Shown here piece by piece: positions 46,685-59,234 of a stretch of 64,000 nt of DNA; within the stretch, counting starts at the first letter, position 1, and each line of letters begins with the position of its first letter. Source of the DNA: Adenophora triphylla var. japonica (taxonomy: Eukaryota > Streptophyta > Magnoliopsida > Asterales > Campanulaceae); the NCBI GenBank assembly GCA_022495995.1, contig JAFEMH010000073.1:92001-156000 (forward strand), in the 5' to 3' direction. Below the pieces are notes generated by a model. The model was not told the origin of the DNA and did no database searches. It worked only from the letters and a program-made list of their open reading frames with translations. The position numbers and the translations under genes were made by a program.

Positions 46685-48230
46685 TGATAAGTGACTATTA
46701 TATAGTCAATTATCCTAGTTTTTATATACTTTTACATAAATAAATCATCACTTTTCATTTAGTTTTTTAGTACTTTTTACTTACTTTTGTTATTTTATTA
46801 GATTTTACGTTTTTGGTATGTTTTATACATTTTAGACAGGTTTTAGGGTCATTTTATATATACAAAGGATACATGGACATCTTGGTCCAAAAAGATGAAG
46901 GAACACCAAGCAAATAAGCACTCCAAGTGAAAACCGGTCGGAGCGGCCGTGCGGCAAAACCGGGAGCGGCGGCCGTGCAACTTAGGCCGTGGCCGGCCAT
47001 CTTGGCCCATGGAGTGGCCGAGCACTGAAAGGACCTGGCCGTGCTAACCTTGGAGCGGCCGTGCGGCTATATACGGAGCGGCCGTGCAAGTCTTCAAATT
47101 CAAATCCAAATGCGGCGCCAAAGAGGACACGGCGTGCAAAATCCTTGACACGGCCGTGCAAGTCGTATTTGCGGATGTAAAGGCAACTTTTGATGGCACC
47201 CACTTGAAGAGTCTCCTTCCATTTATAAATAGGACCCTTGTAATCAGTCTTAGATACGAATTCTTAGAGAGAAATTATTGATAGTAAATAGAGAGAAGAT
47301 ACAAAGATTTGTAACAACAATTATCCAAAGAAGTTTGAAGATCAAAGTCATTATTTGTTCTTGGAATCCCTTTGGAGGAAAAGCAATAAAAGTGAAGCAT
47401 CATTCTCGGCAATCATAAGTCTTTCTTACTCAATCTCTATTTATGCTTTTATGTCATTAATGGCTTGTGAGTAATCCCCGTATTCTTGGGGTTGGAAACT
47501 CAAAAGCATGCTTATTCATCATTAAAAAATGTTTAGTCTTGTCTTCTTTCTTCATCTAAAACAATCTCTTTATATTATTCTCTAAATGCCTTACATTTTG
47601 GCGATATCCAATTTGTATGATTCAGTCAATTGAGAGAAGTACCTAGCGGAGAATCTCGATTGACGGAACCATATAAAGAACCTAGGTTCATTGATCACGA
47701 GAGTAGTTGATGGCCTAGGGATGTTCCTTTAATGGAAAGTATGTTGACTTCCGTCCTTAATGGATTCTTACTAATTATGGTCGGCTAGAGATAAGCCGGA
47801 ATGCCCGTTTGTGACAGGCGGGGGCAAACATAAACGGATTTCTCAAACAGTTAGGACATAATTAGTGAAGAATACAAACGCTATTGTCTTAGCCCGAAAT
47901 AGCGTAGGCCTAAAATACCATCCTTGCTTTTTATGAAAATCTTTTATTTCTAAGACAATGACAATTTGATGAATAAAATTATGTGTATGATTTTCGATCC
48001 CGAGAATGCTTCGTTTTTATAAGATTTCAATTAAAGTATTTTCTGTTTATGCTCTCTCTATTATTCTAAAACAAATTTTATCTACCCCAATCCTTTCTAT
48101 ATTTTCTAAAGACAAAAATATTCCTTAAGTAAACCACTGTCTCGTGGGATCGACTCGTACTTGCACCCGCTATATTACAATAGCCCGTGCGCTTGCGGAA
48201 TTAAATAAACCGTTAGGTTTCGACCGAACA
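46685..48230 (+). repeat. 5' LTR of the Athila-like element
   Basis: 1546 bp. At 46939-47165 the word GCGGCCGTGC recurs (for example GGAGCGGCCGTGCGG), forming a GC-rich island in otherwise AT-rich DNA. Confidence 0.94.
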
Positions 48231-48235
48231 AGTTT

Positions 48236-48250
48236 TGGCGCCGTTGCGGG
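48236..48250 (+). other. Primer-binding site of the Athila-like element
   Basis: TGGCGCCGTTGCGGG, five bases after the LTR. This is the usual start of the Athila/Tat primer-binding site. Confidence 0.85.
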
Positions 48251-48381
48251 ACAACGGTTTACTTTTTATTTTTGTCTTTACTACAAAATTTTTAGTTTTT
48301 GTTTTATTTTTACTATTTTGCTTTCTTGTCCTATAATACATTACGTTTAATTTTTTTCTTCAAGTGTTTTTCTTGTAGTTT

Positions 48382-50031
48382 ATGAAACGTTCTCGGACAT
48401 TTGTTGACAACTTTGATCCGGAACCCGAAAGAAGCTTTCACGAAAGATTAAGAAGATTTAGAGAAACTCTACAAAAACACATGGACGGAGAACCGCAAAC
48501 ACCTGCTAGGACCCTACGGGACTTTGTTAACCCAAGTACCCGGGAACTAGATCCCCTATTGTTGTGCCGAATGCCGGAGCGGCAAACTTCGAGATAAAGC
48601 CGCAATTATTGCACATGGTTATGAATAACCAATACGGCGGCACTTTGCCTTCGAAGATCCCCATCTACACATCCAAACATTCCTTGAATATTGTGATACT
48701 ACACGTATTCAAGGTGTTACGGTGGAAGCAATCCGGATGCGCCTTTTTCCTTTCTCTCTTAAGGATAAGGCGAAACAATGGTTGAATTCGGTCCCCAGAA
48801 TTCATTAACAACATGGGACCAAATTCAAGAAGCATTCCTTGGTCGATTTTTCCCGCCAAGCAAGGCGCCGAGATACGAACAAAGATCACTAACTTCGTCA
48901 AACGGATAGTGAGACTTTGTATGACGCATGGGAACGGTTCAAGGAACTTCTCGGAATGTGCCCCCACACGGGCTTGAAAAGTGGTTGATTGTTCACACCT
49001 TCTACAACGGTCTCATTTTCAAAACAAGAGAGACCATTGATGCCGCATTGCGGGAGGAGCATTGATGAACAAAGGAGTCGATGAGGCATACGACCTTATC
49101 GAAAACATTGCATTGAACCATTACCAATGGTCAAGCGAGAGGAGCGGCAACAAGGTACGCCGGTAAAAATAATGTTGATGCGGTTACTCTTCTCTCCTCT
49201 AAAGTTGACATGCTTTTGAAAAAGTTTGAAAATCTTAATGTCAACCCCATTGCTAGTGTAAATGTGTTATGCGAACTATGTGGGTCTAACTCACATAGTA
49301 CGAATAACTGTGAGTTACTGGACGTTATTTCTAACAATCAAGTGAACTTCGTTAATTCTTTTGGGCAAAAAGGAGGAATGTATTCTAATACATACAATCC
49401 CAATTTTTCCTATAAGAATAACAACGTTCTTAACCCACAATCATTTACACAACATCAAGGTCTTACATTTGGAAATTTCAAAAATACTTCAAATATTTTT
49501 TCTCCCCCTAAATCAAAATTAGATCTTTTAATGGATTTCATAGTTGAAAGTAAGAATGAGCAAGAAAAGACTAATGCTGAATTTAGGGAATGCTTTAAGT
49601 TATTTAATGATAAATTTGATGAATTAGCCACCCATAATAAAATATTAAATGAGCATGCTAAAGCGGTGGTTACTAGAAGAGGGAGAGAGCTTATTGATTG
49701 TTCACCTAAAGAGAGTAGCCCCATTGAAGAAAGTATTAGTCAAAATCTACCCATGGTCGATACTAATGATGAGGATAATAAGGGGACGGAATCCCCTAAA
49801 ATGACTAGAAATTTTGATCCACCTATACCTTACCCTCAAAGGTTGGTAAAGGCAAAACTCGATAAACAATTTGCAAAATTTTTAGAAGTTTTAAAATCTA
49901 TCTACATTAATATACCTTTCACGGATGCTTTGCAACAAATGCCTTCTTATGCTAAATTCCTCAAAGATATTCTTGCTAACAAAAGGAAGCTAGAAGAAAA
50001 TGAAAGCTGTTGCATTAACGAGAGGAAGTGA
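48382..50031 (+). pseudogene. Athila-like Gag
   Basis: Starts MKRSRTFVDNFDPEPER at 48382. A frame change before FEIKPQLLHMVMNNQYGG (about 48590) and several stops between 48780 and 49200 break the capsid region. From 49210 the frame is open for 273 codons, with a zinc knuckle CELCGSNSHSTNNC (CX2CX4HX4C) and the Athila signature IPYPQRLVKAKLDKQFAKFL. In the intact family this would be the front half of Gag-Pol. Confidence 0.9.
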
Positions 50032-50110
50032 GTCTTTGTTTTACAAAAAAGGTTACCACCAAAACTAAAAGATCCCGGCACTTTCTCTATCCCTTGTAAT
50101 ATAGGTAAAT

Positions 50111-50392
50111 TTGATGTTGATAATGCTATCTTTGGATCTAGGAGCTAGTGTAAGCCTCATCCCGCTTTCTGTAAGCAAGAAGATTGGTGTAGGAGAATTG
50201 AAACCTACAACCATATCCCTGCAATTGGCGGATCGTTCCATTAAATATCCGAGTGGGTATTATGGAAGATGTCCCTTGCCAAATCGGGAAATTAATCATC
50301 CGGTAGATTTTGTTGTTCTCGAGATGGAAGCAGATAGTCATATTCCTGTAATTCTAGGTAGACCTTTCCTTGCCACAGTAGGGCGGTTATAG
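50111..50392 (+). pseudogene. Athila-like protease fragment
   Basis: SLDLGASVSLIPLSV is the aspartic protease site with DLGA in place of DTGA, followed by VILGRPFLATVGR. It lies in a different frame from Gag. Confidence 0.85.
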
Positions 50393-50801
50393 ACGTTAAA
50401 CATGGTAACCTAACTTTGAATGTAGGAGATGATAAAATGGAGTTTAACTTGTCTAAATTCATGAGAAATCCTGATCTTGAGAACCCTTGCTTGAACATTA
50501 ACATGTTAGAATCAATTAGCAAGGAATTAGAGAGTCCCCAATCTAAGGATCCGCTAGAAAAAAGTCTTATAGATTGGAAGAGAACTTTGCATGATAATGA
50601 CGATGAAGAAATTGCAAATTATACCATGCTTTTAGACACAGCAAAGCCTAGTGGGGACAATGAGTTCGAAAAGTTGGAGGCTACAGCAGAACTATCCTAC
50701 AAAGAGGAAAAAGAGGTAGTTAAGGCACCTCAAGTCGAGTTAAAACCTCTTCACTGCCAAATCTAAGGTATGAATTCCTAGGACCTAACTCCACTTACCC
50801 T

Positions 50802-51879
50802 GTGATTATAAATGCTAGTCTAGGTCCTCTAGAAACAGAAAAGTTGTTAAATGAGCTTAGGTTGCATCAAAAAGCCATAGGATATACGATAGATGACTTA
50901 AAAGGAATTCATCCAAAGATTTGCATGCATAGGATTGATTTAGAGGAAGATCATAAACCTTCCATTGAACATCAAAGAAGACTCAATCCTAACATGAAGG
51001 AAGTAGTTAAAAAAGAAGTCCTTAAATTACTTGACTCAGGCATCATCTACCCAATTTCAGATAGCAAATGGGTGAGCCCAGTTCAAGTTGTCCCTAAGAA
51101 GGGAGGAATGACAGTCATTCGAAATGATAAAGATGAATTAATCCCAACAAAGCATCACGGGTTGGCGCATGTGTATAGATTATAGAAAATTAAATAAAGC
51201 CACCCGAAAAGATCACTTTCCCCTTCCCTTTATAGACCAAATGCTAGAAAGATTGGCCAAACATTCCCATTTCTGTTATTTGGACGGATATTCAGGATTT
51301 TTCCAAATCCCTATCCATCCAGACGATCAAGAAAAAACTACCTTTACTTGTCCTTATGGTACCTTCGCTTATAGAAGAATGCCTTTTGGACTTTGTAATG
51401 CTCCCGCCACTTTTCAACGTTGTATGATGTCCATTTTTTCCGAATACATAGAAAATATTATGGAAGTTTTTATGGATGATTTCTCTGTTTACGGATATTC
51501 TTTTGACGAATGTTTGAAGAATTTATCTAAAGTCCTACAACGTTGTGAAGAGGTCAATCTTGTTCTAAATTGGGAAAAATGCCATTTTATGGTAAATGAA
51601 GGGATAGTGTTAGGACACATGGTGTCCGAAAAAGGAATAGAAGTAGATAAGGCGAAAATCGAAATTATTGAAAAATTACCTCCGCCTACTAATATTAAAG
51701 GTATAAGAAGTTTTCTTGGTCACGCCGGATTTTACCGACGTTTTATAAAAGATTTCTCAAAAATTTCTAAACCTTTAACTAATCTACTAATAAAAGATGC
51801 TCCATTTGTGTTTGATAGCCCTTGTCTTGAAGCTTTCAATAGGTTGAAAGAAGCTTTGATTTCCGCTCCTATCGTCTGA
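50802..51879 (+). pseudogene. Athila-like reverse transcriptase
   Basis: 50802-51185 has CMHRIDLEEDHKPSIEHQRR and LLDSGIIYPISDSKWVSPVQ. After a frame change near 51170, 51169-51879 has MCIDYRKLNKATRKDHFPLP, CYLDGYSGFFQI (D39), YRRMPFGLCNAPATFQRCM and the catalytic FMDD at 101-104 of that piece, ending in a TGA. A single early shift and a stop separate it from Gag and RNase H. Confidence 0.93.
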
Positions 51880-52364
51880 CCACCCGATTGGGATCTCCCT
51901 TTCGAAATAATGTGCGACGCAAGTGATTTCGCGGTCGGGCTGATGCAGGACAGCGAAAAGACAAGAAAACGCACGCAATATATTATGCCCGGCCGAACAC
52001 TTGGATGAAGCACAAATGAATTATGCCACCACATAAAAGAGCTTACGTAGTAATATTTGCTATGGAAAAGTTTCGGTCATATTTGGTGGGATCAAAGGTA
52101 GTCATATACACGGATCACGCTGCAATTAGATACTTGTTGACGAAGAAGGATGCAAAGCCAAGATTAATAAGGTGGATCCTTCTCCTCCAAGAATTCGATT
52201 TGGAAATCCGTGATAAAAGGGGACGAGAAAATTTGGTCGCGGATCATTTATCCCGCCTTCCTAAAGAATTAGAAATTTCCGATAATTATGACCTTCCCAT
52301 TGATGATTCATTTCCGGATGATCATCTTCTTGCTATAAACAATGTCGAAATTCCTTGGTTTTGA
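51880..52364 (+). pseudogene. Athila-like RNase H
   Basis: MCDASDFAVG (first catalytic D) lies just after the RT stop. After a frame change, 52023-52364 has [20 protein letters not shown] and [10 protein letters not shown]. The frames are broken. Confidence 0.87.
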
Positions 52365-52402
52365 GACATTGTTAACTATCTAGCATGCAAGATTCTTCCT
52401 CC

Positions 52403-53643
52403 GAAATGAGTTATCAACAAAAGAAGAGATTTTTATCGAAATAAAAAAATACTTTGGGAAGATCCGCTCCTCTTTAGACATTGCGCGAGATGGAATCATT
52501 AGGCGGTGTGTACCTAATGAAGAGATCAAGGACATTACGTATCATTGTCATTCATCTCCTTATGGCGGTCATGCAAGCACAGCCAAAACCGCCGCCAAGA
52601 TTCTTCAATCAGGTTTTTTCTGGCCCACGCTCTTCAAAGATTCTCAAAATTTCGTCATCTCTTGTGATCGTTGCCAAAGAACCGGCAACATTTCAAGAAG
52701 AAACGAAATGCCTCTCAATAATATTCTAGAAGTTGAGCTTTTTGACGTTTGGGGCATTGATTTTATGGGACCATTTCCCGCATCCTTCAACAATAATTAT
52801 ATTTTGGTAGCAGTAGATTACGTCTCAAAGTGGGTAGAAGCTATAGCATCTCCAACAAACGACTCAAAAGTCGTCATGAAGCTTTTCAAAGATACAATTT
52901 TCCCAAGATTTGGGGTTCCAAAAGTCATCATAAGTGACGGAGGGTCACATTTTTCGCACCGCCAGTTTGATGCTTTATTAAAAAGGTACGGAGTCTATCA
53001 TAAAACAGGCACCGCATATCATCCTCAAACAAGCGGGCAAGTGGAAATATCAAATCGAGAAATAAAGTGGATCTTGGAGAAAACGGTAATAAGTTCAAGA
53101 AAGGATTGGTCAATTAAATTGAACGATGCTTTGTGGGCTTATCGCACCGCTTTTAAAACACCTATCGGAACCACTCCTTTTCGATTAGTTTATGGAAAGC
53201 CATGTCATTTACCAGTGGAACTCGAGCATAAGGCATATTGGGCAATCAAAGCCCTAAACTATGACTTGACAGAAGCCGGTGAAAAAAGGAAACTACAGTT
53301 ACAAGAGCTTGAAGAACTCCGATTTGAAGCCTATGAAAGTGCCAGATTATACAAGGAGAAAACAAAAAAATGGCATGATGCTCATATAATGAGAAGGGAT
53401 TTTAAAGAAGGGGACATGGTATTACTTTTTAATTCTCGTTTGAAGCTTTTTCCAGGAAAATTAAAATCAAGATGGACAGGCCCATATCAAGTGCGTAAGG
53501 TATATCCATACGGAGCCATCGAAATTGGGAACGAAACACAAGGAGATTTTAAAGTAAACGGGCAAAGACTGAAACACTACATAACCGGAGATCCAATTGG
53601 AGTGGTTTCATGTATTACTTTGGGCGAACCTGCCTACCCGTGA
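52403..53643 (+). pseudogene. Athila-like integrase
   Basis: The N-terminal zinc-binding part (52403-52700) is out of frame. 52708-53643 is open for 311 codons, with [13 protein letters not shown] (D18), ISDGGSHF (D77) and [14 protein letters not shown] (E113), the complete D,D-35-E triad. It ends with [20 protein letters not shown]. This is the best-preserved domain of the element. Confidence 0.92.
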
Positions 53644-55051
53644 TCCATTTGAGTAAGTTTCTCTTTACTCCCCCTAGATTTAGCATTGTTCTTTGAAACA
53701 TTGAGGACAATGTTCATTTCAAGTGTGGGGGGGTAAATCTATCCTTTTATTTTTTCGCTTTATTTTTCGCTTTTTAGTTTTTAAATTTTATTTTCTAGGA
53801 TAGATTTAATCGCTTTCTAGTATAATTTTTTACTTAGTTGCATTTTTTTCTTTTTTTCTTTTTTTTTTTTATTTTTTGCATGTATAATAGTATATATAAA
53901 AAATAAATAAAAAATTAAATCCCTATGATGATCAAAAATCATTATCATTATGCTTGCCATTTGCCCTAGTATAAATGCCTTTACCTTTCCTCTCATATTT
54001 TCTATACACTTAGAAATCTATAAAAAGGAAAAGTATAAGGGATCTTTTTAGGAAATAATTAAAAGCCTCATAAGTTGGTATAGCACAATATAGAATCTCA
54101 TCAAGGAAAATGCATTTGTTTAGAAAGGAATTCTTTTATGCTTGGTTATTTATGCAAATTTTGAATATATTCCTTTAAGATTGTACATTTTTTATCTTTA
54201 TTAGATATTTATTCCCTTTTTAGAAGCACCTTTTTGATTGCATCCCTTGAATCACACCCTTTCATAAATTCCATCCTTCCATTTTTCAAATCAAGTCAAA
54301 GTAAAACACTTTTATCTTATTGATAAAAGAGTGACAATTGTCACCAAGCCTTAAAAGCAAAAAGAAACATATTATCTCCTAAGTAACTCGGGGCACGGCG
54401 TTCGCTGCGACGATGCTTCCTTGCCAAACGGAAATAATATCCAAAAAAGTATTCTTGATCTAAGTATTAGGAACATGGGGTTCGCAACCACAATGTCTCC
54501 TACTTGAAAGGATCAAAAATAACTTAGGTCTTTTGCAAGAATATAACACGTACAAAAATAAGATAAATTTGTTTGACTTTGACGAGATTTTTCCACTACC
54601 ATCATCCATTCTTTACCCTTGTGATTCAAGAATGTAATACAATTCTTCGGAACTTCTAAATTGTGAATAAATGTTTATACCTTCTCTTGTACGTCTTAAA
54701 GAAATAAAATTCATCTTTTCTAAAAAAAAAAATCACTCTGAAAAGTGATAGCTTTTTCTACCAAGAAGATTCTTCCTTCTAGCATGCTTTACTTGGTCAA
54801 AATTCTATATATGCTATATTAGGTTATTGTCTTTCATTTTATCTCTTTAAAAATATTCCTAAAATATTTTCTTCCTAAAATAAATTTTTAAAGGTATTCA
54901 AAATATGATTAGATAGATAAAGGCATTATCTAAGGAGGCAATTTAAGGGCTTGCTACTTTATTTCTGAGGGATCAATCGTATTTTTCTCCCTCTCCGTAT
55001 TTCATTCTAAGTTTGCTTGGGGACAAGCAAAGGCTTAAGTGTGGGGGAGTT
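53644..55051 (+). other. Non-coding 3' region of the Athila-like element with two polypurine tracts
   Basis: 1.4 kb with no envelope-like or other open frame. AAGTGTGGGGGGG (53721-53733) follows the integrase closely, and AGTGTGGGGGAGTT (55038-55051) abuts the 3' LTR. The second is the primer for plus-strand DNA. The first is a matching internal tract, a pattern I know from Athila-type elements. Confidence 0.8.
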
Positions 55052-56596
55052 TGATAAGTGACTATTATATAGTCAATTATCCTAGTTTTTATATACTTTT
55101 ACATAAATAAATCATCACTTTTCATTTAGTTTTTTAGTACTTTTTACTTACTTTTGTTATTTTATTAGATTTTACGTTTTTGGTATGTTTTATACATTTT
55201 AGACAGGTTTTAGGGTCATTTTATATATACAAAGGATACATGGACATCTTGGTCCAAAAAGATGAAGGAACACCAAGCAAATAAGCACTCCAAGCCGAAA
55301 ACCGTCGGAGCGGCCGTGCAAAGAAACCAGGAGCGGCCGTGCAACTTAGGCCACGGCCGGCCATCTTGGCCCATGGAGTGGCCGAGCACCGAAAGGACCT
55401 GGCCGTGCTAACCTTGGAGCGGCCGTGCGGCTATATACGGAGCGGCCGTGCAAGTCTTCAAATTCAAATCCAAATGGCGCCAAAGAGGACACGGCCGTGC
55501 AAAATCCTTGACACGGCCGTGCAAGTCGTGATCGCAGATGTAAAGGCACCTTTTGATGGCACCCAATTGAAGAGTCTCCTTCCATTTATAAATAGGACCC
55601 TTGTAATCAATCTTAGATACGAATTCTTAGAGAGAAACTACCGATATTAAATAGAGAGAAGATACAAAGATTTGTAACAACAATTATCCAAAGAAGTTTG
55701 AAGATCAAAGTCATTATTTGTTCTTGGAATCCCTTTGGAGGAAAAGCAATAAAAGTGAAGCATCATTCTCGGCAATCATAAGTCTTTCTTACTCAATCTC
55801 TATTTATGCTTTTATGTCATTAATGGCTTGTGAGTAATCCCCATATTCTTGGGGTTGGAAACTCAAAAGCATGCTTATTCATCATTAAAAAATGTTTAGT
55901 CTTGTCTTCTTTCTTCATCTAAAACAATATCTTTATATTATTCTCTAAATGCCTTACATTTTGGCGATATCCAATTTGTATGATTCAGTCAATTGAGAGA
56001 AGTACCTAGCGGAGAATCTCGATTGACGGAACCATATAAAGAAACTAGGTTCATTGATCACGAGAGTAGTTCAATGGCCTAGGGATGTTCCTTTAATGGA
56101 AAGTATGTTGACTTCCGTCCTTAATGGATTCTTACTAATTATGGTCAGCTAGAGATAAGCCGGAATGCCCGTTTGTGACAGGGCGGGGGCAAACATAAAC
56201 GGATTTCTCAAACAGTTAGGACATAATTAGTGAAGAATACAAACGCTATTGTCTTAGCCCGAAATAGCGTAGGCCTAACATACCATCCTTGCTTTTTATG
56301 AAAACCTTTTATTTCTAAGACAATGACAATTTGATGAATAAGATTATGTGTATGATTTCCAATCCCGAGAATGCTTCGTTTTTATAAGATTTCAATTAAA
56401 GTATTTTCTGTTTATGCTCTCTCTATTATTCTAAAACAAATTTTATCTACCCCCAATCCTTTCTATATTTTCTAAAGACAAAAATATCCCTTAAGTAAAC
56501 CCTGTCTCTGTGGGATCGACTCGTACTTGCACCCGCTATATTACAATAGCCCGTGCGCTTGCGGAATTAAATAAACCGTTAGGTTTCGACCGAACA
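55052..56596 (+). repeat. 3' LTR of the Athila-like element
   Basis: 1545 bp, differing from the 5' LTR by a small number of substitutions and short indels. Contains the same GCGGCCGTGC cluster (55306-55530). Confidence 0.94.
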
Positions 56597-56601
56597 TTTG
56601 C

Positions 56602-57060
56602 CCCCACAGCTTGACTAGCAAGCGAGTTAGCGGGAGCTCGTTGGGAGAATCTTTGTGACCCTTGAGGGAACTGTAGCCCTCCATTGACCTCTATTTCAAA
56701 CATTTCCATCTCCGCGTCGTTGATGGCCATGGCCTCCGCGACCAGTTTGGACTTGGAGGCCAGGATTTCCTTCCTTCTCAGGATTTGCTCTGGGGAAAGT
56801 GGGGTGGTTAGAGTGGTGTTTTTCATGTGAGCTTGGGGAGTTTTTGGGCTATTGTTTAGTAGGGCCTGGGCTTTCTCCGCTCGGGCTTCCTCGGTTAACC
56901 GGTGTAGAACTCGTTGAGCTGGGGATTTTTGGGGCTGAGAATGGGCCCCCATTCTGTTGAAAACAGAGTTGGTTTGCCTTTCCCTATTGATGGTGGAGGG
57001 TTCGGCTTGGTTCTCATCCTCTAGGGTCAAATGACCAGCATTTTTCAGAATTTGAGACAT
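56602..57060 (-). pseudogene. Tat-like Gypsy Gag, N-terminal part
   Basis: Starts at the ATG at 57060 (MSQILKNAGHLTLEDENQAE), with a LSPEQILRRKEILASKSK helix-like segment. The Athila-like element interrupts it after AVGA. Removing that element and one TTTGC copy leaves the Gag frame open into the downstream part (to about 46480), showing that the insertion broke an otherwise continuous frame. Confidence 0.85.
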
Positions 57061-57174
57061 GTCTCAGAAAGACGAAAATGACTGAAAAGAAGTGTCTTTT
57101 GACAGTCAGTTGTTTAGAATACAAGGTGTATCTGAAAACAAAAGTTTTAAACGGGAAAAACTAGTGAAAGTCAA

Positions 57175-57192
57175 TTCCCGGCAATGGAACCA
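57175..57192 (-). other. Primer-binding site of the Tat-like element
   Basis: On the minus strand TGGTTCCATTGCCGGGAA follows the 5' LTR. It resembles the TGGCGCCGTTGCCGGGGA-type site of Tat/Athila elements. Confidence 0.65.
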
Positions 57193-57193
57193 C

Positions 57194-58028
57194 TGATGAC
57201 GCCACAGCTTTTCGGGGTCAGTAGCGGTTCAGGATATCTGGCTAGGATATATTTGATGGTTTGATGTACCTAGATCACAACACAAACAAGCACCGTTAAG
57301 GTCAAAGTTGGATGTTACTCCAACTCAGGCCCTCGGGTGTGAGAGTAAGAATACTGAGTAATAAGGCTTTGAATACCTTTGGAGTGTGTGTGTGTTTAGG
57401 TTTAGAGAGTAATAGAGCTTACTCAATTGTATATGGAACTTACCTTGCCCAAGGGGGTAAAGGCCTTCTATTTATAGGCAATGCAATGGTGCTTGTTGAG
57501 GTAAGCAATGAGATCAAATTTCTAGGGGGCACTTTGGTATTTGACCGCCTACACGTGTCCGCAGCCTAATTGGTCCTGTCGGGGAGGGAACATTGATCGT
57601 CCGGGGGACATGGCCGAAAGTGACATGAGCCGTGTAGCCGGCTTAGTGCATTAAATGGAATAGTAGGCGCGGACCGAGCCGCATTGAATGCGTTATGGGG
57701 AGCCGGCAAGTGGCTGTCGAGCGGTAAGCTAACTTGCTCGGTAAGGCTTGACATTAGGGAGCAAAGATGTGCCCGCGGTCGAACGTTGTGCCGCGGTCAA
57801 AGATATATGACGCGAGCACGGTTGATGCGGTCATGACTCATGCGGGCACGGATCCAGCGAGCAGGGTCCCAATGGTCCTCGATGGGGACGATGCGAGGAG
57901 GGACGCGGTCTTGACCACAAGGGCCTATTTGTCCGCGGTCTTCCCTCCAGCGGTCTAGGAACTGTTACGTCACTGGTTCCTTGGACTAGACCGAGCGCGG
58001 GCCCGGTCCAGTAGATCCGGGCTCATCA
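57194..58028 (-). repeat. 5' LTR of the Tat-like Gypsy element
   Basis: 835 bp, partner of 35215-36041. Confidence 0.92.
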
Positions 58029-58720
58029 CTATTTAGTAACTACATAATGCAATTTACTTTTGAGAGATTTTTCAAATAATGTAACACGTTAAATTTGATT
58101 AACAAATTCATTAAAATGTAATACCGGTTACTGATTTAACAAAGCCCCCTTCTTCCTAATTGAAAAGGGTGAAAAAAATTATGTTCCATATTTTGATCTT
58201 TCGGCCCAAATTCATATTGTTTACACATGCTCTAAATCCATATTGTTAGACGTAACAATTTTTTTGTTTCACTAAAAATAAATCTTAGATCTACGGTTAC
58301 AAGACAAGCATAAACACAAGTAACATCTGAATTCAATCAATTCATTAACCGGAATCTAATAAACTGAGCTCTGAATTACAAAAAAAAAAAAAAACTACTG
58401 TTGGTCTTCCCGCACGCGCCTAATTCCCTCCCTCCCAACATGACAGCATCTAAACCATGCTTAGTCCAACAAAAAATAGAGTAATGCTAGAGATACAAAA
58501 GAAAGTTATAAAATCTTGCTCATAAAATGAGTAATCGATAATTTATTATCTAATTTAAAACATCAATAAAATTATTATATCTAGAATTTTGTGATTAAAT
58601 GTTTGTGACTATTTTATACCCCTAGTATTATTCAAAAATATAATACACATAAACAAAGTACAATTGGTTTCCTTCTAACAATGTTTTAAAACTCCATAGG
58701 GATCTTATACAAGTGAAATA
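58029..58720. other. AT-rich intergenic DNA
   Basis: No gene or element was recognised between the Gypsy and the right-hand Copia element. Confidence 0.6.
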
Positions 58721-59219
58721 TGTTAGAACATGGATTATATAACAAGTATTATTAGTAAAAGTACTTAATAAAATAGTGATCAATATTATAATATTTAATA
58801 TAAAGTATAGGATATAATATAATGTGTAGAATTTCATAATATAAGACTATCATTAAATGATGGGCATAATGATAATATCTTATACATCAATAGGTGTAGT
58901 CCCTAAATGAAGTGTCCCTTGAATTTCTTTATAAAGGTCTTTCCATCAGCCTATGAACCTAATAGTTTTTATATTCTCATTCATTTCCAAAATCTTTCTA
59001 AGTACATGAAGATTAAAGAGAATAAGGGCACTCATCATTTAAAAGATCTACTCTTTCCTACTTTGAAGATTATCTTCATATTTCCTCTTTCTACTCAAGA
59101 ACAAGACTAAGAAACATAATCAAGGAATCACAAGGTACACTCTTCCGTCTTCATTTTCTTCTCTAACTTAATCTAGTTATGAGATGGCTTGGGATTTAAT
59201 GGATCATTTTCTTCCAACA
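58721..59219 (+). repeat. 5' LTR of the right-hand Copia element
   Basis: Begins TGTTAGAACA and ends TTCCAACA. The end is fixed by the primer site that follows; the start is inferred from the TG and the matching short inverted repeat. Confidence 0.7.
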
Positions 59220-59221
59220 AT

Positions 59222-59234
59222 TGGTATCAGAGCC
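59222..59234 (+). other. Primer-binding site (initiator Met tRNA)
   Basis: TGGTATCAGAGCC, the standard Copia primer-binding site, two bases after the LTR. Confidence 0.93.

Larger units (their letters stand above)
46685..56596 (+). mobile_element. Athila-like Ty3/Gypsy element, 9.9 kb, nested in the Tat-like element
   Basis: The LTRs 46685-48230 (1546 bp) and 55052-56596 (1545 bp) run TGATAAGTGA to CGACCGAACA. A perfect 5-bp target duplication TTTGC lies at 46680-46684 and 56597-56601. The plus-strand order is PBS, Gag, protease, RT, RNase H, integrase, a long non-coding 3' region, polypurine tract. Gag words (ARTLRDFVNPS, FEIKPQLLHMV, QRLVKAKLDKQFAKFLEV, MPSYAKFLKDIL) mark the Athila lineage. 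Gag-pol has multiple frameshifts and stops, while the LTRs are still very similar. Confidence 0.95.
35215..58028 (-). mobile_element. Large Tat/Retand-like Ty3/Gypsy element, interrupted by another Gypsy element
   Basis: The LTRs 35215-36041 and 57194-58028 run TGATGACGCC to GGGCTCATCA, with the 6-bp inverted repeat TGATGA/TCATCA. Gag, protease, RT, RNase H and integrase lie on the minus strand (57060 down to 41246) and are broken by many frameshifts. Between integrase and the 3' LTR is a 3.5-kb degenerate gene on the opposite strand, as described for Tat/Retand-type elements. Without the nested element (46685-56596) its length is about 12.9 kb. The flanks CATAC and CTATT do not match as a target duplication. 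It is GC-richer than the rest of the window. Confidence 0.88.

Noticed and set aside
53644..55051. Envelope-like ORF in the Athila-like element
   Set aside because: Some Athila elements have one, but no open frame of useful length is present here.
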